64,000 nucleotides of DNA, taken from contig NZ_BMNH01000005.1 of the NCBI RefSeq assembly GCF_014646355.1, positions 62,001-126,000 on the forward strand. The letters are read 5' to 3'. Below, piece after piece: positions 36,194-44,816 of this stretch (positions within the stretch are counted from its first letter, which is position 1; each line of letters begins with the position of its first letter). The position numbers were made by a program, and so were the translations under genes. Under the pieces are notes generated by a model that saw nothing but the letters and a program-made list of their open reading frames with translations, made no database searches and was not told where the DNA came from. The DNA is from Nonomuraea cavernae. GTDB lineage: Bacteria > Actinomycetota > Actinomycetes > Streptosporangiales > Streptosporangiaceae.

Positions 36194-37132
36194 TCAGGCA
36201 ACCCGCTTCGCCGCCAGCCGCTCCGGCGTGGGCCAGCGCACGTCGTGGGCCCAGCCGAGCTTCTCGAACATCCTGATGACGCCCGCGCTCAGGTCGATCT
36301 GCCCCTTCAGCACGCCGTGCCTGGCGCAGGTGGGGTCGGAGTGGTGCAGGTTGTGCCACGACTCGCCGAACGACGGGATGGCCAGCCACCACACGTTCCG
36401 CGACTTGTCGCGGACCTGGAACTCCTCCTCGCCGAACACGTGGCAGATCGAGTTGATCGACCACGTCACGTGGTGCAGCAGGCCGATGCGGACGAGGGTG
36501 CCCCAGAAGAACGCGGTCAGCGCGCCCTGCCACGACCAGGTGAGCAGCCCGCCGAGGATGCCGGGCAGCACGAGCGAGGTGACGGCCAGCGCCGGGAACG
36601 CCTTGTGCAGCCTGACGACGTCCGGGTCCTTGCACAGGTCGGGCGCGTACTTGTCGCGGTTGGTGCGCTCGGCGTCGAACATCCAGCCCATGTGCGCGTA
36701 GAGCAGGCCCTTGGACATCGACTTGAAGCCGGGGCCGAAGCGCCACGGGGAGTGCGGGTCGCCCTCCTTGTCGGAGAACTTGTGGTGCTTGCGGTGGGTG
36801 GCCACCCAGTCGAGCACGGACATCTCCAGTGAGAGGCTGCCCGCGATGCCCAGCGCGATCTTCAGCGGGCGCTTGGCCTTGAACGATCCGTGGGTGAAGT
36901 AGCGGTGCAGCCCGACGGTCACGCCGAGTCCGGTGACGACGTAGAAGACGAACGCGATCGCGATGTCCGTCCAGCCGAGCCCCCATCCCCAGGCGACCGG
37001 CACGGCTGCCGCGATGGCGATCAGGGGCAGTCCGACCACCAGTGCGAAGGTGACGAGCTCGGTCTTGGTGCGGACTTCTGGGTCGGCATCGGGTTTGGGC
37101 GTCGGCGTCGGACGCTCGGAGAGAACGGTCAT
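36194..37132 (-). CDS. Membrane acyl-CoA/acyl-lipid delta-9 desaturase
   Basis: Di-iron desaturase of 312 aa. The three histidine boxes are HRYFTH (about 76-81), HRKHH and HNLHH, and the HHVTWSINSICH segment is typical of stearoyl-CoA desaturases. Hydrophobic helices surround the boxes. It introduces a cis double bond into fatty acyl chains and so sets membrane fluidity, resembling DesA3/Ole1. Upstream lies a palindromic operator and downstream a TetR gene, an arrangement that suggests feedback by acyl-CoA. GAGAGGTAG precedes the ATG. Confidence 0.94.
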   Translation of the reverse strand: MTVLSERPTPTPKPDADPEVRTKTELVTFALVVGLPLIAIAAAVPVAWGWGLGWTDIAIAFVFYVVTGLGVTVGLHRYFTHGSFKAKRPLKIALGIAGSLSLEMSVLDWVATHRKHHKFSDKEGDPHSPWRFGPGFKSMSKGLLYAHMGWMFDAERTNRDKYAPDLCKDPDVVRLHKAFPALAVTSLVLPGILGGLLTWSWQGALTAFFWGTLVRIGLLHHVTWSINSICHVFGEEEFQVRDKSRNVWWLAIPSFGESWHNLHHSDPTCARHGVLKGQIDLSAGVIRMFEKLGWAHDVRWPTPERLAAKRVA

Positions 37133-37182
37133 GGGCTACCTCTCACGGCATGTATGGGGATGATTGTCCGGCTACGCAACCG

Positions 37183-37204
37183 TAACCTACGCCATCGTAA
37201 GTTA
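37183..37204. promoter_or_regulatory. Palindromic operator upstream of the desaturase gene
   Basis: TAACCTACG and CGTAAGTTA are 9-bp inverted arms (one mismatch) around CCAT. On the minus strand TAGGTT inside the palindrome can act as the -10, so binding would block transcription. The 314-bp gap 37133-37446 also holds AT-richer sequence near 37205-37300 and the tRNA promoter region; no gene is seen in it. Confidence 0.65.
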
Positions 37205-37446
37205 GGAAGACCTAAGCCACGAATATGAGATAGGTGACGCTCCGCCTTGCGATGAGAGTCGGATTCGTGGCTTGCCGGTGGTCCGGTTTTCTGCTAGCCG
37301 ACTGCCCTACCCATCGAGGGCGGGGCCAATCGGAGGAGCCGATCGGCCGTGACATGACGGTGATCCGATGCGACGCGAATCCCGGCGCGCGCCGACGCGC
37401 GGGATCGGTATCGTAGATGTGTCGGACGCGGCCAGTGTCCGATTGA

Positions 37447-37518
37447 TCCCGGATCGTCTAATCGGCAGGACAAGTGGTTTTGGTCCACTTTGTAGGGGTT
37501 CGAGTCCTCTTCCGGGAG
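37447..37518 (+). tRNA. tRNA-Gln (anticodon UUG)
   Basis: Cloverleaf: acceptor TCCCGGA pairs with TCCGGGA, D arm GTCT-AATCGGCA-GGAC, anticodon stem AGTGG/CCACT with loop TTTTGGT (anticodon TTG), and T arm AGGGG-TTCGAGT-CCTCT, discriminator G. The CCA end is not encoded. It decodes CAA. tRNA-Gln upstream of glmU is a familiar actinobacterial arrangement. Confidence 0.95.
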
Positions 37519-37643
37519 CTCTGAGATTCTCCCCCGGCGCGAATGAGCCGGGCCCAGGCAGGTATCCTCACGGTGTCGGGAGGGTTGCCGTGCGGTGGTC
37601 GTACGAATGCCCTGATCTGTCCAGCCACAGGGAGCCTCAGTCC

Positions 37644-39095
37644 GTGAGTGTGCCGCGCCCGGCAGCCGTCATCGTCCTCGCCGCGGGCGAGGGCACCCGG
37701 ATGAAGAGTCAGACCCCCAAGGTCCTGCACGAGGTGTGCGGCCTCGCGCTGGTCGACCACATGCTCGCCGCGGCCCGCGACCTCGGGCCCGAACGGCTCA
37801 TCGTGGTCATCGGCCACGCCCGCGAACGCGTCGGCGCCCACCTGGCCGAGTCCAGCCCCGACGCGCGCGCCGTCGTCCAGGCCGAGCAGCGCGGCACCGG
37901 CCACGCCGTGCGCACCGTGCTGGAGGAGGTCGGCGAGATCGACGGCACGGTCCTCGTCACCTACGGCGACGTGCCGCTGCTGCGCACCGAGACCCTCGCC
38001 GAGCTGCTCCAGCGGCACGAGGGTGACGGCAACGCGGTCACCGTGCTCACCGCCGAGGTGCCCGATCCGACTGGCTACGGGCGGATCATCCGTGACTCCG
38101 CGGGCGCCGTGCTGGAGATCGTCGAAGAGAAGGACGCCAGCGCCGAGCAGCGGGCCGTCAAGGAGATGAACTCCGGCATCTACGCCTTCGACGGGCGACT
38201 GCTGGCCGACGCCGTCAAGCGGGTGTCGACCGACAACGCCCAGGGTGAGGAGTATCTCACCGACGTGCTGTCCATCCTGCGCGAGGACGGCCACCGGGTG
38301 GGCGCGCACGTCGCGGGCGACTACGCCGAGGTCGAGGGCGTCAACGACCGGGTCCAGCTGGCCTTCGTCCGTCAGGTGCTCAACCGGCGGCTGCTGGAGC
38401 GGCACATGCGCGCCGGGGTCACGGTCGTCGACCCGTCCAGCACCTGGATCGACGTCGGCGTACGCATCGAGCCCGACGCGGTCGTCCACCCCGGCACCCA
38501 ACTGCACGGTCACACGGTCATCGAGGCCGGCGCCGAGGTCGGGCCGGGCACCACGCTGACCGACACCCGGGTCGGCCCCGGCGCGGTCGTGCGCAACGCG
38601 GTCTGCGACGACGCCGTCATCGGACCACGGGCCAGCGTCGGCCCCTACGCCTACCTGCGGCCCGGCACCGTGCTCGGTCAGGCGGCCAAGGCCGGTACGT
38701 TCGTCGAGATGAAGAACACCCAGGTCGGCGACCGTTCCAAGGTGCCGCACCTGTCCTACGCGGGCGACGCCACCATCGGCGACGACGCCAACATCGGCGC
38801 CGCCGTGATCTTCGTCAACTACGACGGGGTCGCCAAGCATCGCAGCATCGTGGGCGACGGCGCCTTCGTCGGCTGCGACACCATGCTCGTCGGCCCGGTG
38901 ACGGTCGGCGACGGCGCCTACACGGCGGCGGGCTCGATCATCGACGGCGACGTGCCCCCCGGCGCGATCGGCGTGGCGCGCGCCCGGCAACGCAACATCG
39001 AGAAATGGGTCTTGCGCAGGCGCGCGGGCACGAAGTCGGCGGCGGCCGCCGAGCGGGCGCTGGCCGAGCAAGAACAGCAGGAGAGTGGCAAATGA
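37644..39095 (+). CDS. glmU: Bifunctional UDP-GlcNAc pyrophosphorylase / GlcN-1-P acetyltransferase
   Basis: Protein of 483 aa making UDP-GlcNAc for the cell wall. The N-terminal uridylyltransferase has VIVLAAGEGTRMKSQTPKVL, EQRGTGHAVRT and VTYGDVPLL. The C-terminal left-handed beta-helix shows hexapeptide repeats (IGPRASVGPYAYLRPGTVLG) and KNTQVGDRSKVPHLSYAGDA, with acetyl-CoA-binding NYDGVAKHR. The GTG at 37644 follows AGGGAG. The C-terminal Ala/Glu/Gln tail is common in actinobacteria. First protein gene of the glmU-prs-rplY-pth series. Confidence 0.97.
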   Translation: MSVPRPAAVIVLAAGEGTRMKSQTPKVLHEVCGLALVDHMLAAARDLGPERLIVVIGHARERVGAHLAESSPDARAVVQAEQRGTGHAVRTVLEEVGEIDGTVLVTYGDVPLLRTETLAELLQRHEGDGNAVTVLTAEVPDPTGYGRIIRDSAGAVLEIVEEKDASAEQRAVKEMNSGIYAFDGRLLADAVKRVSTDNAQGEEYLTDVLSILREDGHRVGAHVAGDYAEVEGVNDRVQLAFVRQVLNRRLLERHMRAGVTVVDPSSTWIDVGVRIEPDAVVHPGTQLHGHTVIEAGAEVGPGTTLTDTRVGPGAVVRNAVCDDAVIGPRASVGPYAYLRPGTVLGQAAKAGTFVEMKNTQVGDRSKVPHLSYAGDATIGDDANIGAAVIFVNYDGVAKHRSIVGDGAFVGCDTMLVGPVTVGDGAYTAAGSIIDGDVPPGAIGVARARQRNIEKWVLRRRAGTKSAAAAERALAEQEQQESGK

Positions 39096-39159
39096 CCGGG
39101 CATGTTGAGGTCATCAACAGGCACCGCACCGAGGTCATGAGACCGACGAAGGAGAACTC

Positions 39160-40137
39160 ATGACCAGCATCAAGCAGCCGGGCGAGAAGAACCTCATGCT
39201 CTTCTCCGGCCGCGCCCACCCCGAGCTGGCCGAGGAGGTCGCCGAGCACATCGGCGTCTCGCTCACCCCCACCAAGCTGATCGACTTCGCCAACGGCGAG
39301 ATCTACGCCCGCTACCTCGAGTCGGTCCGCGGCTGCGACGCCTTCGTGATCCAGAGCCACACCGTCCCCATCAACAAGTGGATCATGGAACAGCTCATCA
39401 TGGTCGACGCGCTCAAGCGGGCCTCCGCCAAGCGCATCACCGTGGTCATGCCGTTCTTCGGCTACGCCAGGCAGGACAAGAAGAGCCGCGGTCGCGAGCC
39501 CATCACGGCCAGGCTGATGGCCGACCTGTTCAAGACCGCCGGCGCCGACCGGCTGATGTCCATCGACCTGCACACCTCGCAGATCCAGGGCTTCTTCGAC
39601 GGCCCCGTCGACCACCTGTTCGCGATGCCGGTGCTCGAGAGCTACCTCAAGAACCGGCTCGACCTGGCCAACACCACCGTCGTGTCGCCCGACACCGGGC
39701 GCGTGCGGCTGTCGGAGCGCTGGGCCGACACGCTCGGCACCCCGCTCGCCTTCATCCACAAGCGGCGCGACCTCGACGTCGCCAACTCGGTGAAGGTCAG
39801 CGAAGTGGTCGGCAAGGTACGCGGACGCACCTGCGTGCTGATCGACGACATGATCGACACCGCGGGCACGATCTGCAAGGCGGCCGACGCCCTCTACGAG
39901 CAGGGCGCCACCAACGTCATCACCGCGGCTACCCACGCGATCTTCTCCGACCCGGCGGTCGACCGGCTGAAGAACTCCCGCATCAGCGAGGTCGTGGTGA
40001 CCAACACGCTGCCGCTGACGCAGGCCGCCCGGTTCGACAAGCTGACCGTCCTCTCCATCGCCCCGTTGATCGCCCGGGCCATCACCGAGGTCTTCACCGA
40101 CGGCTCGGTCACCAGCCTGTTCGAGGGCGACACGTGA
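39160..40137 (+). CDS. prs: Ribose-phosphate pyrophosphokinase
   Basis: PRPP synthetase of 325 aa, making PRPP from ribose-5-phosphate and ATP. It shows LMLFSGRAHPELAEEVAEHI, ATP-binding FGYARQDKKSRGREPITARL, the metal/ADP region SIDLHTSQIQGFF and the PRPP-binding loop VLIDDMIDTAGTICKAADAL. AAGGAGA precedes the ATG. Standard length and order after glmU. Confidence 0.97.
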   Translation: MTSIKQPGEKNLMLFSGRAHPELAEEVAEHIGVSLTPTKLIDFANGEIYARYLESVRGCDAFVIQSHTVPINKWIMEQLIMVDALKRASAKRITVVMPFFGYARQDKKSRGREPITARLMADLFKTAGADRLMSIDLHTSQIQGFFDGPVDHLFAMPVLESYLKNRLDLANTTVVSPDTGRVRLSERWADTLGTPLAFIHKRRDLDVANSVKVSEVVGKVRGRTCVLIDDMIDTAGTICKAADALYEQGATNVITAATHAIFSDPAVDRLKNSRISEVVVTNTLPLTQAARFDKLTVLSIAPLIARAITEVFTDGSVTSLFEGDT

Positions 40138-40253
40138 CCGGCGGAGGCCGCCGCCCGAGCCGGTAGACTGGCCAGGTTGCGCTCGTAACGCCTTCCGCTA
40201 GGGCGGGTGAGGGGGAGCGCCCAACATCCGATCTCGCATCCCTAGGAGATGTC

Positions 40254-40880
40254 GTGTCCGAAGTACGTATCGCCGCCGAGCCCCGCACGGAGTTCGGCAA
40301 GGGCGCCGCTCGCAAGATCCGCCGCGCCGACAAGGTGCCCGCCGTTCTCTACGGGCACGGCATCGAGCCCAAGCACCTGACCCTGCCCGGTCACGAGGTG
40401 CTCCTCGCGCTCCGCACGGCCAACGTGCTGATCCGCCTCCACGGTGACGGCGTCGACGAGCTCGCGCTGCCCAAGGGCGTCCAGCGCGACCCGATCAAGG
40501 GCTTCGTCGAGCACGTCGACCTGCTCCTGGTCAAGCGCGGCGAGAAGGTCACCGTCGAGATCCCGGTCACCACGGTCGGCGACGTCAACTCCGAGGGCCT
40601 GCTCGACCAGCAGCTCGTCTCGATCGCCGTCGAGGCCGAGGCCACCCACATCCCGACCGGTGTCGAGGTCGACGTCGAGGGCCTGGTGATCGGCACCGTC
40701 GTCACCGCCGGCGACCTCAAGCTGCCCAAGGGCACCACGCTGATCGCCGACTCCGAGGCCGTGGTCCTCCACGTCATCGCCAAGCCGGTCGAGGCGCCGG
40801 CCGAGGAGGAGGGTGTCGAGGGCGAGGCCGCCGAGGCCGCCGAGGTCGCGGGCGCCGAAGAGGCCGCCTCCGCCGAATAG
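40254..40880 (+). CDS. rplY: 50S ribosomal protein L25/general stress protein Ctc
   Basis: Long (CTC-type) L25 of 208 aa that binds 5S rRNA. It begins VSEVRIAAEPRTEFGKGAARKIRRADKV (written in part) with the typical PAVLYGHGIEPKHLTLPG, and the C-terminal TL5-like domain ends in an acidic Glu/Ala tail. GTG start after TAGGAGATGTC. The upstream 116 bp include TAGACT near 40164, a possible -10 giving its own promoter. Confidence 0.95.
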   Translation: MSEVRIAAEPRTEFGKGAARKIRRADKVPAVLYGHGIEPKHLTLPGHEVLLALRTANVLIRLHGDGVDELALPKGVQRDPIKGFVEHVDLLLVKRGEKVTVEIPVTTVGDVNSEGLLDQQLVSIAVEAEATHIPTGVEVDVEGLVIGTVVTAGDLKLPKGTTLIADSEAVVLHVIAKPVEAPAEEEGVEGEAAEAAEVAGAEEAASAE

Positions 40881-40892
40881 CCATCGGGCGAC

Positions 40893-40924
40893 GGGGCAGC
40901 CGATCCGATCGGCTGCCCCGTTTC
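40893..40924 (+). terminator. Rho-independent terminator after rplY
   Basis: Perfect 12-bp stem GGGGCAGCCGAT/ATCGGCTGCCCC around a CCG loop, followed by GTTTCT. Confidence 0.85.
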
Positions 40925-40930
40925 TCTTAA

Positions 40931-40968
40931 AGGTCGCTCGAAGGTCGCTGAGGTCGCTTGAGGTCGCT
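40931..40968 (+). repeat. Four AGGTCGCT direct repeats before pth
   Basis: Copies start at 40931, 40942, 40951 and 40961, about one helical turn apart. They lie between the rplY terminator and the pth ribosome site (GAGGAAAC), where the pth promoter would be expected. Possible activator sites or simple slippage. Confidence 0.6.
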
Positions 40969-40978
40969 GAGAGGAAAC

Positions 40979-41563
40979 ATGGACCGCTGGTTGATCGTCG
41001 GACTGGGCAACCCGGGTGCCGAATACGCGGGCAACCGGCACAACGCCGGCTTCATGACTCTCGACGAGCTGGCCGCCAGGGCCGGTGGGCGGTTCAAGGT
41101 CCACAAGAGCCGGGCCGAGGTGCTGGAGACCCGCGCCGCGGTGCTGGCCAAGCCGCTGACCTACATGAACCTGTCCGGCGGCCCCGTCAAGGCGCTGTCC
41201 GACTTCTACAAGCTCGCCCCCGACCGGCTGATCGTGGTGCACGACGAGCTCGACGTCCCCTACGGCGCGCTGCGGGCCAAGCTCGGCGGCGGCGACAACG
41301 GCCACAACGGCCTCAAGTCGATCACCAAGTCCCTCGGCACCCGCGACTACCTGCGCGTCCGCTTCGGCATCGGCCGTCCGCCCGGCCGCATGGACCCCGC
41401 CGCCTACGTGCTGAAGGACTTCGGCACCGCCGAGCGCAAGGATCTGCCGTTCCTGGTCGACCGCGCGGCCGACGTGGTGGAGTCGCTGATGGAACGCGGG
41501 CTCGAAGTCACCCAGAACGAGTTTCATCGGGCCGATCTCAAGATTTCCGGCCCTCCTCGCTGA
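40979..41563 (+). CDS. pth: Peptidyl-tRNA hydrolase
   Basis: Enzyme of 194 aa that releases peptides from stalled peptidyl-tRNA. Motifs: [21 protein letters not shown] with catalytic His, [27 protein letters not shown] with catalytic Asp, and [15 protein letters not shown] after GAGGAAAC. In related genomes mfd lies close downstream; here a 19-kb polysaccharide block intervenes. Confidence 0.97.
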   Translation: MDRWLIVGLGNPGAEYAGNRHNAGFMTLDELAARAGGRFKVHKSRAEVLETRAAVLAKPLTYMNLSGGPVKALSDFYKLAPDRLIVVHDELDVPYGALRAKLGGGDNGHNGLKSITKSLGTRDYLRVRFGIGRPPGRMDPAAYVLKDFGTAERKDLPFLVDRAADVVESLMERGLEVTQNEFHRADLKISGPPR

Positions 41564-41653
41564 TCACCGCATACAGCCGTTCGGCTGCCTCGGCGGTCGC
41601 ATACCGCTACCATCTGGTGACTGTCTGCTATCCGATGGTCACGTGGAGGCGCG

Positions 41654-43114
41654 TTGAGCGACGGCGAAGGGCTGATGACCGTCGTCAGTTTCGATCCTGA
41701 CGCGTCCTGGCGGGTCAGCCCGCGCCTGCCCGGCTGGGTGCGCGCCTACCGTGCGCGGGCCGTGGTGATCGACTTCCTCGGCGGCGCCGCCGGGGCCAGC
41801 GCCGCCTTCTTCGGGCGGTTCGGTGAGATCACCCCCTACGTCACGCCGTACATCCTGGTGAGCGCGGCGATGCCGCTGGTGTGGGTGTGCGCGGTCGCGC
41901 TCAACCGGGCGTACGAGCCCCGCATGATCGGCATCGGCTCGGAGGAGTTCCGCCGCGTCCTGCAGTGCGGCGTCGCGCTGACCGCCGCGATGGCCATCGG
42001 CTCCTACCTGACCAAGACCGACATCGCCCGCGGCTACGTCGTGCTGGCCCTGCCGCTGGTGACACTCCTCACCCTGGTCTTCCGCTACGCGCTGCGCCGC
42101 TCGCTGCACCGGCGCAGGGCGCGCGGGGCCTGCATGCGCAAGGTGGTGGCGGTGGGCCACGCCGCCTCGATCGGCGAGCTCGTGGAGCTCTTCCGCAAGG
42201 AGCGTCACCACGGCATGGAGATCGTCGCGGCCTGCCTGCCGCGCGACGTGCCTGGCGACCTGGTCGCCGGCGTGCCGGTCGCCGGTGACTTCAGCGACGT
42301 GCCGATCGTCGTCGACCAGCTCGACGCCGACACCGTGGCCGTGCTCGCCTGCCCCGAGATGGACGGCGTGGCGCTGCGCCGGCTCGCGTGGCGGCTTGAG
42401 CGCACGCACACCGAGCTGGTCGTGGCCCCGGCCCTGATGGAGGTGGCGGGGCCGCGCACCACGATCAGGCCCGCCGCCGGGCTGCCCCTCCTGCATGTCG
42501 AGCACCCCGAGCTGGCCGGCGCCCGGCAACTGGTCAAGAACGTCTTCGACCGGCTGGTCGCCGCCGTGCTGCTGGTCGCGCTGGCCCCGCTGCTCCTCGT
42601 GATCGTCGCCGCGGTGCGCGCCACCAGCCCGGGGCCCGCGCTGTTCCGGCAGACCAGGGTGGGCAAGGACGGCCGGCCGTTCACGATCGTGAAGTTCCGC
42701 ACCATGCGACTCGGCGCCGAGCACCAGAAGTTCGCCCTGGTCAACGAAGGTGACGGCGTGCTGTTCAAGATCCGGGACGATCCGCGGGTGACGGCCTTCG
42801 GCGCGCTGCTGCGGCGCCACTCGCTCGACGAGCTGCCGCAGCTGATCAACGTGGTCTGCGGGCACATGTCCCTGGTCGGGCCGCGCCCGCCGCTGCCCGA
42901 GGAGGTCGCCCGCTACGGCGACGACGTGCGCCGGCGACTTCTGGTGCGGCCGGGGCTCACCGGGCTCTGGCAGGTCAGCGGCAGATCCGACCTGTCCTGG
43001 GAGGAATCCGTACGTCTCGACCTGCGTTACGTTGAAAACTGGTCCCTCACGCTCGACCTCCAGATCCTGTGGAAGACTTGGTCGGCTGTCGCCCGCGGGC
43101 AAGGAGCATATTGA
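41654..43114 (+). CDS. Polyprenyl-phosphate hexose-1-phosphate transferase (priming enzyme)
   Basis: Polyisoprenyl-phosphate sugar-1-P transferase of 486 aa that starts a polysaccharide repeat unit on undecaprenyl phosphate. It has an N-terminal four-helix membrane part, a central Rossmann-like region (KVVAVGHAASIGELVEL) and the C-terminal catalytic domain. That domain shows NVFDRLVAAVLLVALAPLLL, PALFRQTRVGKDGRPFTIVK, DELPQLINVVCGHMSLVGPR and RPGLTGLWQVSGRSDLSW. This is the WbaP/CpsE architecture. TTG start with GGAGG upstream. Its stop overlaps the cysQ start by one base. Confidence 0.93.
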   Translation: MSDGEGLMTVVSFDPDASWRVSPRLPGWVRAYRARAVVIDFLGGAAGASAAFFGRFGEITPYVTPYILVSAAMPLVWVCAVALNRAYEPRMIGIGSEEFRRVLQCGVALTAAMAIGSYLTKTDIARGYVVLALPLVTLLTLVFRYALRRSLHRRRARGACMRKVVAVGHAASIGELVELFRKERHHGMEIVAACLPRDVPGDLVAGVPVAGDFSDVPIVVDQLDADTVAVLACPEMDGVALRRLAWRLERTHTELVVAPALMEVAGPRTTIRPAAGLPLLHVEHPELAGARQLVKNVFDRLVAAVLLVALAPLLLVIVAAVRATSPGPALFRQTRVGKDGRPFTIVKFRTMRLGAEHQKFALVNEGDGVLFKIRDDPRVTAFGALLRRHSLDELPQLINVVCGHMSLVGPRPPLPEEVARYGDDVRRRLLVRPGLTGLWQVSGRSDLSWEESVRLDLRYVENWSLTLDLQILWKTWSAVARGQGAY

Positions 43115-43878
43115 TGATGATTCGCGACGATCACGCTCTCGCCGCCGACCTGGCGACAGAAGCGGGCGAGCTGTTGCTGGGCATCCGTGAGCGTGACGGC
43201 TTCGGCGACCCCTCCGCGCTGCGAGCCGAGGGCGACCGCGCCTCCCACGTCCTGCTGATGGAGTCACTCGCACGGCTGCGGCCGAGCGACAGTGTCCTGT
43301 CCGAGGAGGCCACCCGCGAGGAGCGGCTGGACCCGCGCAGGCTCGCCGCCTCCCGCGTGTGGATCGTCGACCCGCTCGACGGCACCCGCGAGTTCGCCGA
43401 GGAGGGCAGGGCCGACTGGGCCGTCCACGTGGCGCTCTGGGAGCAGGGCGGGCTGGCCGCCGGAGCGGTGGCGCTGCCCGCTCAGGGACGCGTCCTCACC
43501 ACGGCCGAGCCGCCCAAGTCGCCCACGTTCGAGGGCGGCCGGTTCCGCATCGCGGTGAGCCGTACCCGGCCGCCCGAGTTCGTGCAACGGCTCGCCGCTC
43601 TCGTGGGCGCCGACCTGGTGCCGATCGGGTCGGCGGGCGCCAAGATCTCGGCCGTGCTGACCGGCGAGGTCGAGGCGTACGTGCACGCCGGAGGCCAGTA
43701 CGAGTGGGATTCGGCCGCGCCCGTGGCCGTCGCGCAGGCGGCCGGGGCCCACGCCAGCCGGATCGACGGCTCGCCGCTGACCTACAACCAAGCAGACCCG
43801 TCCCTACCCGATATCCTGGTTTCCCTACCTGACTTGGCGTCAACCCTGCTCGCCGGGATTCGGGACCTGCACCGCTAG
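43114..43878 (+). CDS. cysQ: 3'(2'),5'-bisphosphate nucleotidase (PAP phosphatase)
   Basis: Inositol-monophosphatase-fold enzyme of 254 aa. Metal sites are LSEEATRE and the signature WIVDPLDGTREFAEEGRADW; a C-terminal motif reads GGQYEWDSAAPVAVAQAAG. It hydrolyses PAP, the by-product of sulfotransferases, to AMP. Position between the priming transferase and cysD, together with sulfotransferases nearby, supports this over inositol phosphatase. Starts at TGATG, coupled to the upstream gene; AAGGAGC precedes it. Confidence 0.92.
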   Translation: MMIRDDHALAADLATEAGELLLGIRERDGFGDPSALRAEGDRASHVLLMESLARLRPSDSVLSEEATREERLDPRRLAASRVWIVDPLDGTREFAEEGRADWAVHVALWEQGGLAAGAVALPAQGRVLTTAEPPKSPTFEGGRFRIAVSRTRPPEFVQRLAALVGADLVPIGSAGAKISAVLTGEVEAYVHAGGQYEWDSAAPVAVAQAAGAHASRIDGSPLTYNQADPSLPDILVSLPDLASTLLAGIRDLHR

Positions 43879-43897
43879 AACGCCGGAGGAAGCTCTC

Positions 43898-44812
43898 ATG
43901 CTCCAGCGCGACTACACGACGTCGCAGCTCGACGTGCTCGAAGCCGAAGCCATTCACATCATGCGCGAAGTGGCCGCGGAGTTCGAGCGTCCGTGTCTGC
44001 TCTTCTCCGGCGGCAAGGACTCCATCGTCATGCTGCGCATCGCGGAGAAGGCCTTCTGGCCGGCGCCCATCCCCTTCCCGCTGATGCACGTCGACACCGG
44101 GCACAACTTCGACGAGGTCATCGAGTTTCGCGACCGGCGCGTCCAGGAGCTGGGCGCGCGGCTGATCGTGGCGAGCGTGCAGGCCTCGATCGACGCCGGG
44201 CGGGTGGTCGAGGACACCGGACGACGCGCCTCGCGCAACCGGCTGCAGACCACCACGCTGCTCGACGCGATCGAGGACCACGAGTTCGACGCCGTCTTCG
44301 GCGGCGCCCGGCGCGACGAGGAGAAGGCCCGGGCCAAGGAGCGGGTGTTCTCCTTCCGTGACGACTTCGGCCAGTGGGACCCCAAGAACCAGCGCCCCGA
44401 GCTGTGGAACCTCTACAACGCCCGGATCCGCAAGGGCGAGCACATCCGGGTGTTCCCGCTGTCCAACTGGACCGAGCTCGACGTGTGGGACTACATCCGG
44501 CGCGAGGGCATCGAGATCCCGTCGATCTACTTCGCCCACACCCGCAAGGTCTTCGAGCGCGACGGCATGCTGCTGCCCGACGCCGACGTCGTCCACCGCG
44601 GCGACGACGAGCCGCTCATCGAGGCGGTGGTGCGCTATCGCACAGTGGGCGACATGACCTGCACCGGCGCCGTGCAGTCCACGGCCGCCACGGTGGAGGA
44701 GATCATCGAGGAGATCGCGGCCACCCGGATCACCGAGCGCGGGGCCACCAGGGCCGACGACCGCGCGTCGGAGGCCGCCATGGAGGATCGCAAGCGGGAA
44801 GGTTACTTCTAA
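43898..44812 (+). CDS. cysD: Sulfate adenylyltransferase subunit 2
   Basis: ATP sulfurylase catalytic subunit of 304 aa. The PP-loop ATP site is CLLFSGGKDSIVMLRIAEKA; other typical segments are FPLMHVDTGHNFDEVIEFRD, FGGARRDEEKARAKERVFSF and FPLSNWTELDVWDYI. It makes APS from sulfate and ATP with GTPase CysN. It follows cysQ by 19 bp and cysN follows by 4 bp. Confidence 0.97.
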   Translation: MLQRDYTTSQLDVLEAEAIHIMREVAAEFERPCLLFSGGKDSIVMLRIAEKAFWPAPIPFPLMHVDTGHNFDEVIEFRDRRVQELGARLIVASVQASIDAGRVVEDTGRRASRNRLQTTTLLDAIEDHEFDAVFGGARRDEEKARAKERVFSFRDDFGQWDPKNQRPELWNLYNARIRKGEHIRVFPLSNWTELDVWDYIRREGIEIPSIYFAHTRKVFERDGMLLPDADVVHRGDDEPLIEAVVRYRTVGDMTCTGAVQSTAATVEEIIEEIAATRITERGATRADDRASEAAMEDRKREGYF

Positions 44813-44816
44813 ACCG

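Noticed and set aside
43114-43878. Inositol monophosphatase
   Set aside because: Same fold, but direct coupling to the cysDN genes and nearby sulfotransferases makes PAP phosphatase the better call.
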